Assembly (NCBI GenBank): GCA_001799795.1
Contig: MGUD01000004.1
Location: 1-46,453 of the forward strand
Direction: 5' to 3'
Length of the DNA: 46,453 nucleotides
Source: Elusimicrobia bacterium GWC2_61_19
Lineage (GTDB): Bacteria; Elusimicrobiota; Elusimicrobia; Elusimicrobiales; UBA9959
Shown here: one piece after another, positions 23,506-34,562 of the stretch
How positions within the stretch are numbered: the first letter of the stretch is position 1
Layout: every line of letters starts with the position of its first letter
Program-made: the position numbers and the translations under genes
Notes under the pieces: generated by a model
Databases searched by the model: none
The model's input: only the letters and a program-made list of their open reading frames with translations
What the model was told of the DNA's origin: nothing

Positions 23506-25419
23506 TTATGCCCCCTGTTTCAGGACGAACGGCCTGAACGGCCGCCCGCCGCCTTCGAAGAATTTACCGAAGAATTCGTAGTACTCGAGACGCAGCGCCT
23601 GCACCGCCGCCACCGTCCCCTCCAGCAGTATGGCCGCCGCGTTGCCGGCGACGATCGCCGCCAGGCCGGCCAGGCTGCCGGGGCCCCAGGCCTTGTCGGC
23701 GGCGGCCGCCAGCATATAGGCGGAAGCCACCAGCGCCGCGTGGCTCATCGCGTACGCGGCCAGACGGGCGAAACTCACCGTATTGGCAAGGTAGAGCAGG
23801 ACGCCCTCGAAAGCCCCTACCATCCCCTCGGCCAGGGCCTCCAGGCCGCTATCGCTTTTTTCTCCGGCGCGCCGTTTGATGAAGGCAGCGAGCGGTTCTT
23901 TCAGTGCCCAGCAGGCGAGGGCCGCGCCGATGACCGGTAATCCGAACCGCGGCTCCACTTTCCCCGCCAGCATGAATATGGCGCACCAGTAGAACAGCAG
24001 GCCAGCCGCGCCGAACCTGCCCAGGGCGGCGCCCAGCCTGTCGCCGGAGCCGGCGCGGTTCACTATATTCAGGACCACACCCAGACTGATGACGGCCGCG
24101 CCCGCCGCCAGCGCCGCCAGGACCATTACCAGAGGGTCGCCTTTCAGCGGGTCCCGCCACAAAGCGTATTTCTTGAAGAATTCCAATCCGAAAAAACTCC
24201 CGTAGACCAGCCCGAAGAACATGCCCGACAGGCCGCAATAGACGGCCATGCGCCCGGCGGCGCGCGCGGCCGCGCGGCCCTTTACGGCCAGCCAGAGTCC
24301 GCCGGCGCAGACCACCGCCCCGTGTCCGACGTCCCCGAACATGGCCCCGAACGTCAGGACGTAAACGATAGCCGCGAAAGCGGTCGGGTCCACTTCCCGG
24401 TAGCAGGGCAGGCCGTAAGCGCGCACTAGCTCCGTGAACGGCCGCAGCCAGGCCGGCGGGCGCAGCAGCACCGGCGCGCCGTCCTGCTCCGCCCCCTGTT
24501 CCAGAGCGCAGCGCCCGGAAGAGGCATCGCGCATTTCACGGCGCAGCGCGCCCGTTTCCAGGGCGGGCGCCCAGCCGGAAAGCAGCACCGCGGAGCCCGT
24601 CCTGGGCATGGCGCTCTCGGCCTCCAGCAGCCGCGCCTCTGTTTGCGCCGCGCCTTCTATGGCCGCCAGCGGCCCGGAAAACCGGCCGGCCAGTTCCGCC
24701 AGGGCCTGTTCGGCCGCGAGAAGCGCCTGGCCCTCCCTGCTTTCTTCCGACGAGAAAAACACCGACGCTTCCGCCAGCGTAAGCCCCGGCCTGACCGGCG
24801 GCGCCTCCGGTCTGAAGCCGGCGGCTCTCAGCTCCCCGGCCAGCGCCGCGGCGCGGTCACGGTCCGCCAGACCCAGCACCACCGTTCTGCCCCCATTTTC
24901 ACCCAACGGCACTATCAGACCTTTCTCCGCGCCGGCCGTAACCAGCGCTTTGAAGTTTTCCCGGGGCAGGCTGCCGGTGAAGCAGCGTATAAAAGAGAAG
25001 CCGGAGAGCCGGTCGGAAGGCAGCGGCAGGCCGGCATAGGGCGCTATTTTTTCCCGCGCCTCTACGGCAGCGGCCAACGCCTCTTTGGTCAGGCGCCGGC
25101 GCTCCAGAAGATATTTCGCCTCCGACTCCAGGCCGGACAACACGGCCGCGGCTTCGCCGAAAGTCATAGCTGTCGGAGAGGCGGCGCGCCTGGAGTTCGG
25201 CCCCAGGACCCGCCGCAGTTCCTCCGCCCTTGAGAGCATGTTCCGGCAGGAGGCCAGCGCCGCGGCGTTATCCGCGGGCGGCCTCGGCGCGGTCTCGGGG
25301 CCCTCCACCGCCCGTATGAGTTCCATGGCCCCCAGGCCGCCCAGGCGGCGCAGGACGGCCCTGGCGTCGGCGCCAAGCAGCGCCGCGCTCAGACGTTCCA
25401 TTTTTACAGGCCTAAACAC
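23506..25419 (-). CDS. ntpI: V-type ATP synthase subunit I (a-subunit)
   Basis: A 637-residue stator subunit. The N-terminal half (about 1-320) is cytoplasmic and helical with coiled coil. The C-terminal half has about seven membrane helices, including VYVLTFGAMFGDVGHGAVV and the ion-channel helix SFARLAAYAMSHAALVASAYML, where the Arg near residue 550 is the conserved charge facing the proteolipid Glu. The MFGDVGHG motif is a hallmark. It overlaps the C gene by 8 nt at its start. Length matches bacterial V-type I subunits. Confidence 0.93.
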   Translation of the reverse strand: MFRPVKMERLSAALLGADARAVLRRLGGLGAMELIRAVEGPETAPRPPADNAAALASCRNMLSRAEELRRVLGPNSRRAASPTAMTFGEAAAVLSGLESEAKYLLERRRLTKEALAAAVEAREKIAPYAGLPLPSDRLSGFSFIRCFTGSLPRENFKALVTAGAEKGLIVPLGENGGRTVVLGLADRDRAAALAGELRAAGFRPEAPPVRPGLTLAEASVFFSSEESREGQALLAAEQALAELAGRFSGPLAAIEGAAQTEARLLEAESAMPRTGSAVLLSGWAPALETGALRREMRDASSGRCALEQGAEQDGAPVLLRPPAWLRPFTELVRAYGLPCYREVDPTAFAAIVYVLTFGAMFGDVGHGAVVCAGGLWLAVKGRAAARAAGRMAVYCGLSGMFFGLVYGSFFGLEFFKKYALWRDPLKGDPLVMVLAALAAGAAVISLGVVLNIVNRAGSGDRLGAALGRFGAAGLLFYWCAIFMLAGKVEPRFGLPVIGAALACWALKEPLAAFIKRRAGEKSDSGLEALAEGMVGAFEGVLLYLANTVSFARLAAYAMSHAALVASAYMLAAAADKAWGPGSLAGLAAIVAGNAAAILLEGTVAAVQALRLEYYEFFGKFFEGGGRPFRPFVLKQGA

Positions 25420-26416
25420 CTTCGCCCTCCCGGGAATTGATCAGGCGCGCCCGAAATTCGGCCGCCGGCACGCCCAAACGAAGGCCTTCGGCCGCCGTTA
25501 TCAGATTGGCCGCCTCCAACCGCCTCAGAGCGGCGTAACCCGCGGCTATACCGAAATCCACATTAGAACCGCGGAAAGCCCTGTTGGCTAGACGCACGTA
25601 ACGCCTCCACCCGGCTTTCTCGGGGCCGCCGGCCGCGCCCTCCGCCGGGTCGAACACCAGCCCGGCGGCCAGGCCGAACGCCGCCTCCGGGTCCGGCGCC
25701 GTCAGCATCCGCGAAAATCTGCGGCGGCTTATGGCCGAACCGGGCACGTGCAGCGCCAGCAGGTCTTTTGCTTCAAAACCGTGAAAGAATTTACCGCGCG
25801 CTACCAGCGCCAGGTGGAAGATGTCCGCCTCCTGCGCCGCCAGGCCGCGGGCCGCGCTCCCGTCCGGGGCCGGCAGCACGGCGGCTCTGGCCAGCAGTTC
25901 CACAAAATATTCCCTGTCCGCCGCGGCCTCCAGAAAGAAGAGGTTGCCGGCGGCCCCGTACAGGCCATAGGCCCGCTCCAGGCTATTTCTCAGCGGCCCC
26001 GGGGGCAGCGCCGCCAGAAGTTCCGCGGCGCTCTTTGCACCCGCGGGGTCGCGCCCGTAAGCGCCAGGCCCGGCGCTGAGCCGCCGGATCTCGGCCGGCG
26101 GGGCCCCGGCGTAAATGCCCCTGATCATTACTTTTATATTTTCCAGCTGCAAGCGCGCCGCCAGCCACTCAAGAAAGGCGGCCCGCGTCTCCGCCAGCGC
26201 CCCGGCGATCCCGCGGATCTCCGCGAAAAGGTCCTCCGCCAGCCGCCGCTGTATGCCGGCGGAAGCCGAGATGCCGGCGCCGGGGAAAAGCGCGGCCGCC
26301 AGCGCCGCCTCCGACGCAAGGCCGCAAAACCCGTAAAGCCGGGCCCCTTCGGCCATACGGGCCCTGCGCCCGTGCAGCCGCGCGGCCAGGTGGTCCAGGT
26401 CTTTAATTGCGAGCAT
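25412..26416 (-). CDS. ntpC: V-type ATP synthase subunit C (d-type rotor cap)
   Basis: A 334-residue all-helical protein expected to cap the proteolipid ring and couple it to the D-F shaft. Patterns consistent with the family include LEWLAARLQLENIKVMIRGIYAG near residue 100 and a late segment with SNVDFGIAAGYAALRRLEAANLITAAEGLRLGVP. Sequence conservation is low, as is usual for this subunit. The ORF track begins at 26446, but the ATG at 26416 (MLAIKDLDHLAARL) gives only 14 nt overlap with the preceding gene and a more natural N-terminus. Operon position between G/H and I supports the call. Confidence 0.8.
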   Translation of the reverse strand: MLAIKDLDHLAARLHGRRARMAEGARLYGFCGLASEAALAAALFPGAGISASAGIQRRLAEDLFAEIRGIAGALAETRAAFLEWLAARLQLENIKVMIRGIYAGAPPAEIRRLSAGPGAYGRDPAGAKSAAELLAALPPGPLRNSLERAYGLYGAAGNLFFLEAAADREYFVELLARAAVLPAPDGSAARGLAAQEADIFHLALVARGKFFHGFEAKDLLALHVPGSAISRRRFSRMLTAPDPEAAFGLAAGLVFDPAEGAAGGPEKAGWRRYVRLANRAFRGSNVDFGIAAGYAALRRLEAANLITAAEGLRLGVPAAEFRARLINSREGEGV

Positions 26417-26729
26417 TGCCCCCCCGCAGCACTTCTTCCACCACAAAGTCCACGGCGGCGCGTCTGTCCGCCCCCTGGAAAGGCGCGTTCTTCTCTATCT
26501 CCGCCGCGGCGGCGGCCAAAAGAGCTTCTTTTTCTCGCGCGGCCTCCGCCTGGGCGCCTTCTAAAACCCGTTCGGCCGCCTGCCGCGCCTCCAGCGCAGC
26601 GGCCTCCGTTATTTCCCGGGCCTTCTTCCCGGCCTCCAGGACCATGGCGCGGCCGTGCGCGGCGGCAGCGGCCACCAGGCGGCCGGCTTCGTCCTCGGCG
26701 GACAGTATAGCGGCTATAATTTCACGCAT
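26403..26729 (-). CDS. V-type ATP synthase peripheral stalk subunit G/H-like
   Basis: A 108-residue protein that is a single long Ala/Glu/Arg helix (about 8-85) with a short C-terminal end (DFVVEEVLRGG). This is the pattern of the G/H peripheral-stalk subunit that pairs with E. It is the first gene of the nine-gene operon, and no other gene in the operon could fill the role. No clear ribosome site is seen before the ATG. Composition alone gives little family specificity, so the call leans on context. Confidence 0.75.
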   Translation of the reverse strand: MREIIAAILSAEDEAGRLVAAAAAHGRAMVLEAGKKAREITEAAALEARQAAERVLEGAQAEAAREKEALLAAAAAEIEKNAPFQGADRRAAVDFVVEEVLRGGNARN

Positions 26730-26749
26730 AAAGCGAAAAGCGAGCCGGC

Positions 26750-26774
26750 GGCAGCGCGTATAAACGCGCCTGCC
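26750..26774 (-). promoter_or_regulatory. Hairpin in the leader of the V-ATPase operon
   Basis: GGCAGCGCG pairs with CGCGcCTGCC across a 6-nt TATAAA loop with one bulged base. On the minus strand it lies about 20-45 nt before the first start codon. No T-run follows it, so it is more likely a leader structure than a terminator. Confidence 0.4.
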
Positions 26775-26782
26775 GGAAACGA

Positions 26783-26810
26783 TCTATATTGGTTGTTCCC
26801 CCAAGGTCAG
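26783..26810 (-). promoter_or_regulatory. Possible weak promoter of the V-ATPase operon
   Basis: On the minus strand CTGACC (26810-26805), a 16-nt spacer and TATAGA (26788-26783). Both boxes match the consensus only partly. It is the best candidate in the gap before the operon. Confidence 0.3.
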
Positions 26811-26848
26811 ATTAGCAAAACCGCCTCAAAAAAAGCAAGGGGAGGAAG

Positions 26849-26955
26849 GGGGACGCTCTTAGTTAATTAGTTTACTCAATACATATCGCGCTGCCGGCCG
26901 GACAGCGGCAGCGCGGGAGCAAAACAGCGTAAACTAATTAACTAAGAGCGTCCCC
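26849..26955. repeat. Long nested palindromic element, copy 1 (MITE/REP-like)
   Basis: A perfect 27-bp inverted repeat (26849-26875 against 26929-26955) starts with GGGGACGCT and ends with AGCGTCCCC. The 53-nt centre contains a second perfect 10-bp hairpin (CGCGCTGCCG, 26887-26896, with CGGCAGCGCG, 26906-26915). The arms are AT-rich, unlike the genes around. The right end overlaps the TAG stop of the membrane acyltransferase gene. There is no ORF inside. A related copy lies at 39664-39767. Mobility by a transposase elsewhere is inferred. Confidence 0.85.
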
Positions 26956-28079
26956 TATATTTTGATGATGATTTTTTTGCGGTAGAGCAGCCAGAAGGGC
27001 ACCAGCCACAGCAGCATGTAGGAGAAAGCGAAAGCCGCCGAGGCGTTGAGCGGCGACAGCCAGGCGCCGAAAACCCCGTCGCATATTATCACGCGCAGCT
27101 GCTCCGGCTCCGCCGCGCCGGCCACCGGCAGTTTGTAAAGCACCAGGAACTTCAGCAGGAAGATGGGCAGCATGTAGGCGGCGATGGCGTTCACGCCGAA
27201 GACCTCGAAGGGGCGGCCCCAGGCCTTTATCCCTTTCATCTCTACCAGCCAGTAGATAGCGGCCAGCAGCCAGAGCGCGAGCCCCGCCGTAAAAAGTACG
27301 TAGGAGCTGGTCCACAGGGCTTTGTTGAGCGGGAAGGCCAGCCCCCAAAGCCAGCCCGCCGCGGCGCTGACAAGCCCGGCGGCAAGCATGCCCCTCACTT
27401 TCTCGAACTGTGTCCGGCCGCTCCTCAGCCAGAGCCCGGTGAATACGCCCAACAGCGTGGTCGCCAGTGAGGGTATGGTGCTCAGCAGCCCCTCCGGGTC
27501 GTAGACGCCCCCCCTGTAAGTGTGCGCGCCCAGCACCACACGGTCCAGCCACGAGGCCAGGCTGCCTTCTTTTGTAAGTATGCCCGCGCCTATGCCCGGG
27601 ACGGGGATATAGGTCATGGCCAGCCAGTAGCCGAGCAGGGCCGCGGCGACTACCGCTATCTGCGTCTTCAGGCCGGTCTTGATGAACAGCAGGGAACCGA
27701 AGAAATAACAGATGGCGATGCGCTGCAGCACGCCCAGGATGCGGATGGTGGAGGGGTGATAGTTGGGAATGGCGTTGAGCACCATGCCGAAGGCGTAAAT
27801 AATGAGCGCCCGTTTGAGGATCTGCGGCACCAGGCCGGCTGTCGTTCCTTTTTCAAGCCGCCGCGCGAGCGAGAAGACTATGGAAACTCCGACGATGAAA
27901 AGGAAAAAAGGGAACACCAGGTCCGTCATGGTGCAGCCGTTCCACTCGGCGTGGTCCAGCTGGGCGTAGGCCTCGCGGTTGCCGGGCGTGTTGACTATGA
28001 TCATCAGGGCGATGGTAAGGCCCCGGAATACGTCCAGCGAGAGCAGGCGGGAGTTTCCCCGCGGTTCGGCGTTTTCCAT
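26955..28079 (-). CDS. Membrane acyltransferase of the NagX/HGSNAT (DUF5009) family
   Basis: A 374-residue polytopic protein with about ten or eleven membrane helices. It opens with RLLSLDVFRGLTIALMIIVNTPG and continues with HAEWNGCTMTDLVFPFFLFIVGVS, both hallmark segments of the bacterial relatives of lysosomal heparan-alpha-glucosaminide N-acetyltransferase. The conserved His is present in the QLDHAEWNG segment. Such proteins transfer acetyl groups across a membrane, probably to amino sugars, in the cell envelope or during glycan recycling; the substrate here is unknown. It lies after atpC on the same strand with GGGGGA before ATG, and its TAG stop runs directly into the palindromic element. 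Confidence 0.85.
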   Translation of the reverse strand: MENAEPRGNSRLLSLDVFRGLTIALMIIVNTPGNREAYAQLDHAEWNGCTMTDLVFPFFLFIVGVSIVFSLARRLEKGTTAGLVPQILKRALIIYAFGMVLNAIPNYHPSTIRILGVLQRIAICYFFGSLLFIKTGLKTQIAVVAAALLGYWLAMTYIPVPGIGAGILTKEGSLASWLDRVVLGAHTYRGGVYDPEGLLSTIPSLATTLLGVFTGLWLRSGRTQFEKVRGMLAAGLVSAAAGWLWGLAFPLNKALWTSSYVLFTAGLALWLLAAIYWLVEMKGIKAWGRPFEVFGVNAIAAYMLPIFLLKFLVLYKLPVAGAAEPEQLRVIICDGVFGAWLSPLNASAAFAFSYMLLWLVPFWLLYRKKIIIKI

Positions 28080-28094
28080 TTTTCCCCCGGCTGG

Positions 28095-28520
28095 TTATTG
28101 TTTGTGCTTCTTGCGGATCTCGGCTATCTTAAGCCGCACGGCGGCGCGGCGCAGCGAAGCCTGGGCGGAATCCAGGTCTATGTCGGCCCCGCGCATCGCC
28201 AGGGTCTCACTGGCTTTCTGGTAGGCCTGGCGGGCGCGCTCCTCGTTGACCTCTTTGGCCAGCTCGGCGGCCTCCGCCATTATAAGCACCTTGTCCCTGT
28301 GGATCTCGGCAAAGCCGTTAAGCACGGAGAAGACCTCCTTGTGGGGGCCTTCCTTGTAATGCATCACGCCTTCTTTAAGCTGGACCACGAACGAGGCGTG
28401 GCCCGGCAGTATCCCCATTTCCCCGCCGAAAGCCGGGATCGTGACGAACTCCACCGGCTTGTCCGATAGAACGGTCTTCTCGGGGGTTACGATGGTAAGG
28501 AGGAGATGCTTTTTTTCCAT
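28095..28520 (-). CDS. atpC: F-type ATP synthase epsilon subunit
   Basis: A 141-residue rotor subunit. The N-terminal beta-sandwich has the family segments LTIVTPEKTVLSDKPVEFVTIPAFGGEMGILPGHA and VLNGFAEIHRDKVLIMAEAAE. A two-helix C-terminal domain (about 85-135) follows and could inhibit ATP hydrolysis in the up conformation, as known for this subunit. It is the last atp gene, 10 nt after atpD. Identity is secure. Confidence 0.94.
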   Translation of the reverse strand: MEKKHLLLTIVTPEKTVLSDKPVEFVTIPAFGGEMGILPGHASFVVQLKEGVMHYKEGPHKEVFSVLNGFAEIHRDKVLIMAEAAELAKEVNEERARQAYQKASETLAMRGADIDLDSAQASLRRAAVRLKIAEIRKKHKQ

Positions 28521-28530
28521 ATCGCTTCCG

Positions 28531-29967
<1,437 letters not shown>

Positions 29968-29979
29968 TTAAAACCAGCG

Positions 29980-30882
29980 TCAACCGCCCAGCGCTTCCGA
30001 GCCGCTGACTATTTCATTGAGTTCGGTAGTGATCATCGCCTGGCGCGTCTTGTTCATCTTCAAAGTGAGGCCGTCTATCAGTTCGGAGGCGTTCTTGGAG
30101 GCGGACTCCATGGCGCTCATGCGCGCGGCCAGCTCTGCCGCCTGCGACTCCAGCAGCGTCCTGTAGAGCTGGGCCCCGATGTGGCGGGGCAGCAGCGCCC
30201 CCAGCAGGTCGCTTTTGCCGGGCTCGAAAGCGAACTCGCCGGAGCGGCGTTTTGCCGCGGCGTTATTCTCCAGGATGTGGCGCTTCAGCGGCAGCAATTG
30301 GTCCGTCACAATGCGCTGAGACACCATGGATTTGAACTCGTTATAGATGAGCGTAACGCTCTCCACGGGGTTTTCGAGGTAAAGTTTCAGTATCGCGTCG
30401 GACAGCAGCTGGGCGTGCACGTAGCCGGCCTTGGGGAAGATGCCCACCATCTCATGGCTTATCTCCATGTCCAGGCCCTTGAGGCGCCGCAGGAAGTCGC
30501 GCCCTTTGCGGCCCACCACCACCACGCGCACCTTACGGCCGCGGTTCTCGCGCAGCCAGGCCGCCGCGGCTTTCAGCAGGTTGGTGTTGAACGACCCGCA
30601 AAGCCCTTTGTCCGCCGTGACCAGCACCAGGCACAGGCTGCCTCCGGGGTGCCGCTCCTCGAACAGCGCGCCGGCCCCGGCAGCCGGGAGATCGCCCTCG
30701 GCCAGTTCGCCGTAGAGGTCCTCTATCAGGCGGTCCATCTCCCTGGCGAAAGGGCGTGAGGCCAGAATGGCGCCCTGCGCGCGCTTTATGCGCGCCGCGG
30801 CCACCATCTTCATGGCGTAGGTTATCTGTTTAATGCTCTTAACAGACGAGATGTGTTTTCTAATGTCGCGCAGTGAGGCCAT
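29980..30882 (-). CDS. atpG: F-type ATP synthase gamma subunit
   Basis: A 300-residue central shaft. The terminal helices are the most conserved parts: MASLRDIRKHISSVKSIKQITYAMKMVAAARIKRAQ at the N-terminus and MSAMESASKNASELIDGLTLKMNKTRQAMITTELNEI at the C-terminus. The middle domain carries LVTADKGLCGSFNTNLLK. It is separated from atpA by the heptose epimerase gene, which is not the usual arrangement. All expected segments are intact. Confidence 0.95.
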   Translation of the reverse strand: MASLRDIRKHISSVKSIKQITYAMKMVAAARIKRAQGAILASRPFAREMDRLIEDLYGELAEGDLPAAGAGALFEERHPGGSLCLVLVTADKGLCGSFNTNLLKAAAAWLRENRGRKVRVVVVGRKGRDFLRRLKGLDMEISHEMVGIFPKAGYVHAQLLSDAILKLYLENPVESVTLIYNEFKSMVSQRIVTDQLLPLKRHILENNAAAKRRSGEFAFEPGKSDLLGALLPRHIGAQLYRTLLESQAAELAARMSAMESASKNASELIDGLTLKMNKTRQAMITTELNEIVSGSEALGG

Positions 30883-30888
30883 AGAACC

Positions 30889-31812
30889 TTAGATCCGGGT
30901 CTTTTCCAGTATCCCGACGTAATCCGCGATGCCGTCCTCCAGGCTCCACTCGGGCCGGTAGTTGAGCAGCGCCTTGGCGTTGCGCTGGTCGGCCTGGGTC
31001 TTGAGCTGCAGGAAAGCGTAGGGGTTGTCGAAGTATTCCGGCGCCAGGTCGGTTTTCATGGCCTTGTTCAGGGCCTCTATGACCTCGTTGAAATTGCGCG
31101 GCTTGCCGGTGGCGATATTGCAGACGCAGGACTTTGCCGCGTCGAGCGCGTTCAGGTTGGCGCGGACGAGGTCCTTGACGTAGACGAAGTCGCGCATCTG
31201 CTCGCCGAACTTAAAGACGCGCGGACGCTTGCCGGCTTTCATCTGGTTATAAAGCTGGAAAACCATGCTGGCCATCTTGCCCTTGTAATATTCGCGCGGG
31301 CCGTAGACATTAAAATAGCGCAGGCCTACGACGACCATGTCCTTGTGCTCGGCGGCGAAATCGCGCGCCACGTTGTCCATGATCGCCTTGGAGAAACCAT
31401 AGACGTTCTCCGGAGTCGGAACCTGGTCCTCGTGCATCGGGCACTTGGAATTGCCGTAAGTGGCGGCGGAAGAGGCGTAAATGACGCGCTTCACGCCGTA
31501 CTTGAGCGCGTAATCCAGCACGTTGCGGAAGGCGTCCACGTTGACGGCCATCATTTTCCGCTGGTCGGCCTCCGTGGTGTCCACCACCGCGGCCTGGTGA
31601 AACACCGCGTCCACCGCGCCCGCCCTGTCGAACCACTCGCGGGAAGCGATGTCGTCGGCGATAACGGTTCCGGAGAAGCCGAGCAGGTTTTTGTAATTAC
31701 CCGAGGAGAAATTGTCCAGCACCGTCACCTTCGCCTTGCGCTCGCCCTCGAGCGCGAAAACGAGGTTGGACCCGATGAATCCGGCGCCGCCGGTTACGAG
31801 ATATTTTTTCAT
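30889..31812 (-). CDS. hldD: ADP-L-glycero-D-manno-heptose 6-epimerase-like SDR protein
   Basis: A 307-residue extended short-chain dehydrogenase. The NAD(P) loop is GGAGFIGSN (8-16), the catalytic set is Ser in YASSAATYG plus YxxxK in VYGFSKAIMD, and the HldD-type segments HQAAVVDTTE, LRYFNVYGPREYYKGKMAS and MRDFVYVKDL are present. HldD inverts C6 of ADP-heptose for the LPS inner core. These segments fit HldD better than GalE, although a related nucleotide-sugar epimerase remains possible. The gene sits 8 nt after atpA and 6 nt before atpG, so it is in the F-ATPase transcript. Confidence 0.78.
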   Translation of the reverse strand: MKKYLVTGGAGFIGSNLVFALEGERKAKVTVLDNFSSGNYKNLLGFSGTVIADDIASREWFDRAGAVDAVFHQAAVVDTTEADQRKMMAVNVDAFRNVLDYALKYGVKRVIYASSAATYGNSKCPMHEDQVPTPENVYGFSKAIMDNVARDFAAEHKDMVVVGLRYFNVYGPREYYKGKMASMVFQLYNQMKAGKRPRVFKFGEQMRDFVYVKDLVRANLNALDAAKSCVCNIATGKPRNFNEVIEALNKAMKTDLAPEYFDNPYAFLQLKTQADQRNAKALLNYRPEWSLEDGIADYVGILEKTRI

Positions 31813-31820
31813 ATCAGCCC

Positions 31821-33332
<1,512 letters not shown>

Positions 33333-33354
33333 AGAATCCGCCTTTATTGGAAAC

Positions 33355-33385
33355 AAGGCCCGGCCCCGCGGCGGGACCCGGCCTT
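33355..33385 (-). terminator. Intercistronic hairpin between atpH and atpA
   Basis: On the minus strand, AAGGCCGGGTCCCGCCG begins a 31-nt hairpin with 13 pairs, one mismatch and a 3-nt loop. It starts within the atpH stop codon and is followed by TTGTTTCC. It may partly terminate or process the transcript inside the operon. Confidence 0.5.
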
Positions 33386-33944
33386 AATTAAATTTTCCGG
33401 CCAATTCCGCCGCGAGGGCCGCGAGCCGCCCCTTCACCGTGGCGTCTATCAGGGTGTCGCCTATCTGTATCTCAAAACCGCCTATCACGCGTTCGGTGGT
33501 TATATTGCGCAGGCCGACGCGCTTGCGCGAGACCCCGGCCAGCAGGGTCTCTATCCTTTTCATTTCGCCCGCCGACAGCGGGTAGCGGCTGAAGACGTCC
33601 GCGCGCACCAGGCCGCAAAAATTATCGTGGAGGCGCAGGCACTGCTGCATGATCTCCTCCAGCAGGTTGAACCGGCCGCGCTTCACCAGCAGCGCCGTGA
33701 AGGACGCCGCCGAGCCGGCGTGGCTGTCGCCCAGTATCTTTTCCAGCGCCTCTATTCTTACGGCACTGTTCACTACGGGATGGGTGAGGGTCTTGAGGTG
33801 GGGCCGCGCCGCCTCGAAAACCCGGCGCAGCCCGTTGAGTTTTTCCATGGAGGAGACCTCCAGGGCGTTGCCGAAAACCTTGCCGTCCAGGCCCATATAG
33901 GCCCTGGCGTAGCGCTTGGCAAGGATCTTGGCGTTCAGGTCCAT
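33384..33944 (-). CDS. atpH: F-type ATP synthase delta subunit
   Basis: A 186-residue stator subunit linking the b stalk to the top of the alpha/beta head. The N-terminal helical domain includes AKILAKRYARAYMGL, and the C-terminal domain carries the hallmark RVIGGFEIQIGDTLIDATVKGRLAAL. Length is normal. It directly abuts atpF (stop and start adjacent) and ends inside a hairpin preceding atpA. Identity is secure from both sequence and position. Confidence 0.93.
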   Translation of the reverse strand: MDLNAKILAKRYARAYMGLDGKVFGNALEVSSMEKLNGLRRVFEAARPHLKTLTHPVVNSAVRIEALEKILGDSHAGSAASFTALLVKRGRFNLLEEIMQQCLRLHDNFCGLVRADVFSRYPLSAGEMKRIETLLAGVSRKRVGLRNITTERVIGGFEIQIGDTLIDATVKGRLAALAAELAGKFN

Positions 33945-34466
33945 CTAGTTGTTCCCCAGCTTCAGGTCGGGCCTTTCCTTTTCGAGCTCGGCCAGGTACT
34001 TGTCGGCCAGGTCCGTGTTGGCCCGGTGGTCCAGCTGCTTGACCAGGATGCGCTCCGCGGTCAGCACCGACAGCTCCGCCACCTTGGCGCGCAGTTCGCG
34101 GGATGCTTCGGCTTTCTGCGCCTCGATCTCCCTGGTCGCCGACTCCACGATGACGCCGGCGCTGCGGCGGGCCTCCTCTATGAGCAGGTCCGTCTCTTTT
34201 TGCGCGGCCAGGCGGGCTTCGTCCATCCGGCTCTGGATCTCCGCCTTCAGGGCGGCCATCCGGGCGTCCAGCTCGGCCTTGAGCTTTTCAGCCCCGGCGC
34301 GGGCCGTTTCGGCCGAGTGGAGGTCGTGCTTTATGGCGCGCTCGCGCTCTTCGACGGCCTGCATCAGCGGTTTCCACGCCGTCTTCGACAGCACGAACAC
34401 CAGCAGAACGAAGCAGGTTATCGTCCAGAAAGTAAGGCCGAATTCGGGCCTGATCAATGCTTCCAT
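33945..34466 (-). CDS. atpF: F-type ATP synthase b subunit
   Basis: A 173-residue stator stalk subunit. One membrane helix (FWTITCFVLLVFVLSKTAWK, about 12-31) is followed by a long heptad-type helix rich in Ala, Glu, Lys and Arg to about residue 150. The ORF track starts at 34508, but ATG at 34466 has AGGAG five nucleotides upstream and gives the usual short N-terminus before the membrane helix. The last residues (DLKLGNN) would bind delta. It lies between atpE and atpH as expected. Confidence 0.92.
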   Translation of the reverse strand: MEALIRPEFGLTFWTITCFVLLVFVLSKTAWKPLMQAVEERERAIKHDLHSAETARAGAEKLKAELDARMAALKAEIQSRMDEARLAAQKETDLLIEEARRSAGVIVESATREIEAQKAEASRELRAKVAELSVLTAERILVKQLDHRANTDLADKYLAELEKERPDLKLGNN

Positions 34467-34562
34467 GGTAACTCCTGGCCGGAAGTCCGGACCCCGGCGC
34501 CGCGGCAACGAGACGATGTCCCGTCTTTGCCTCGACGCCCGGCCCGCGACCCCGGACTTTCT

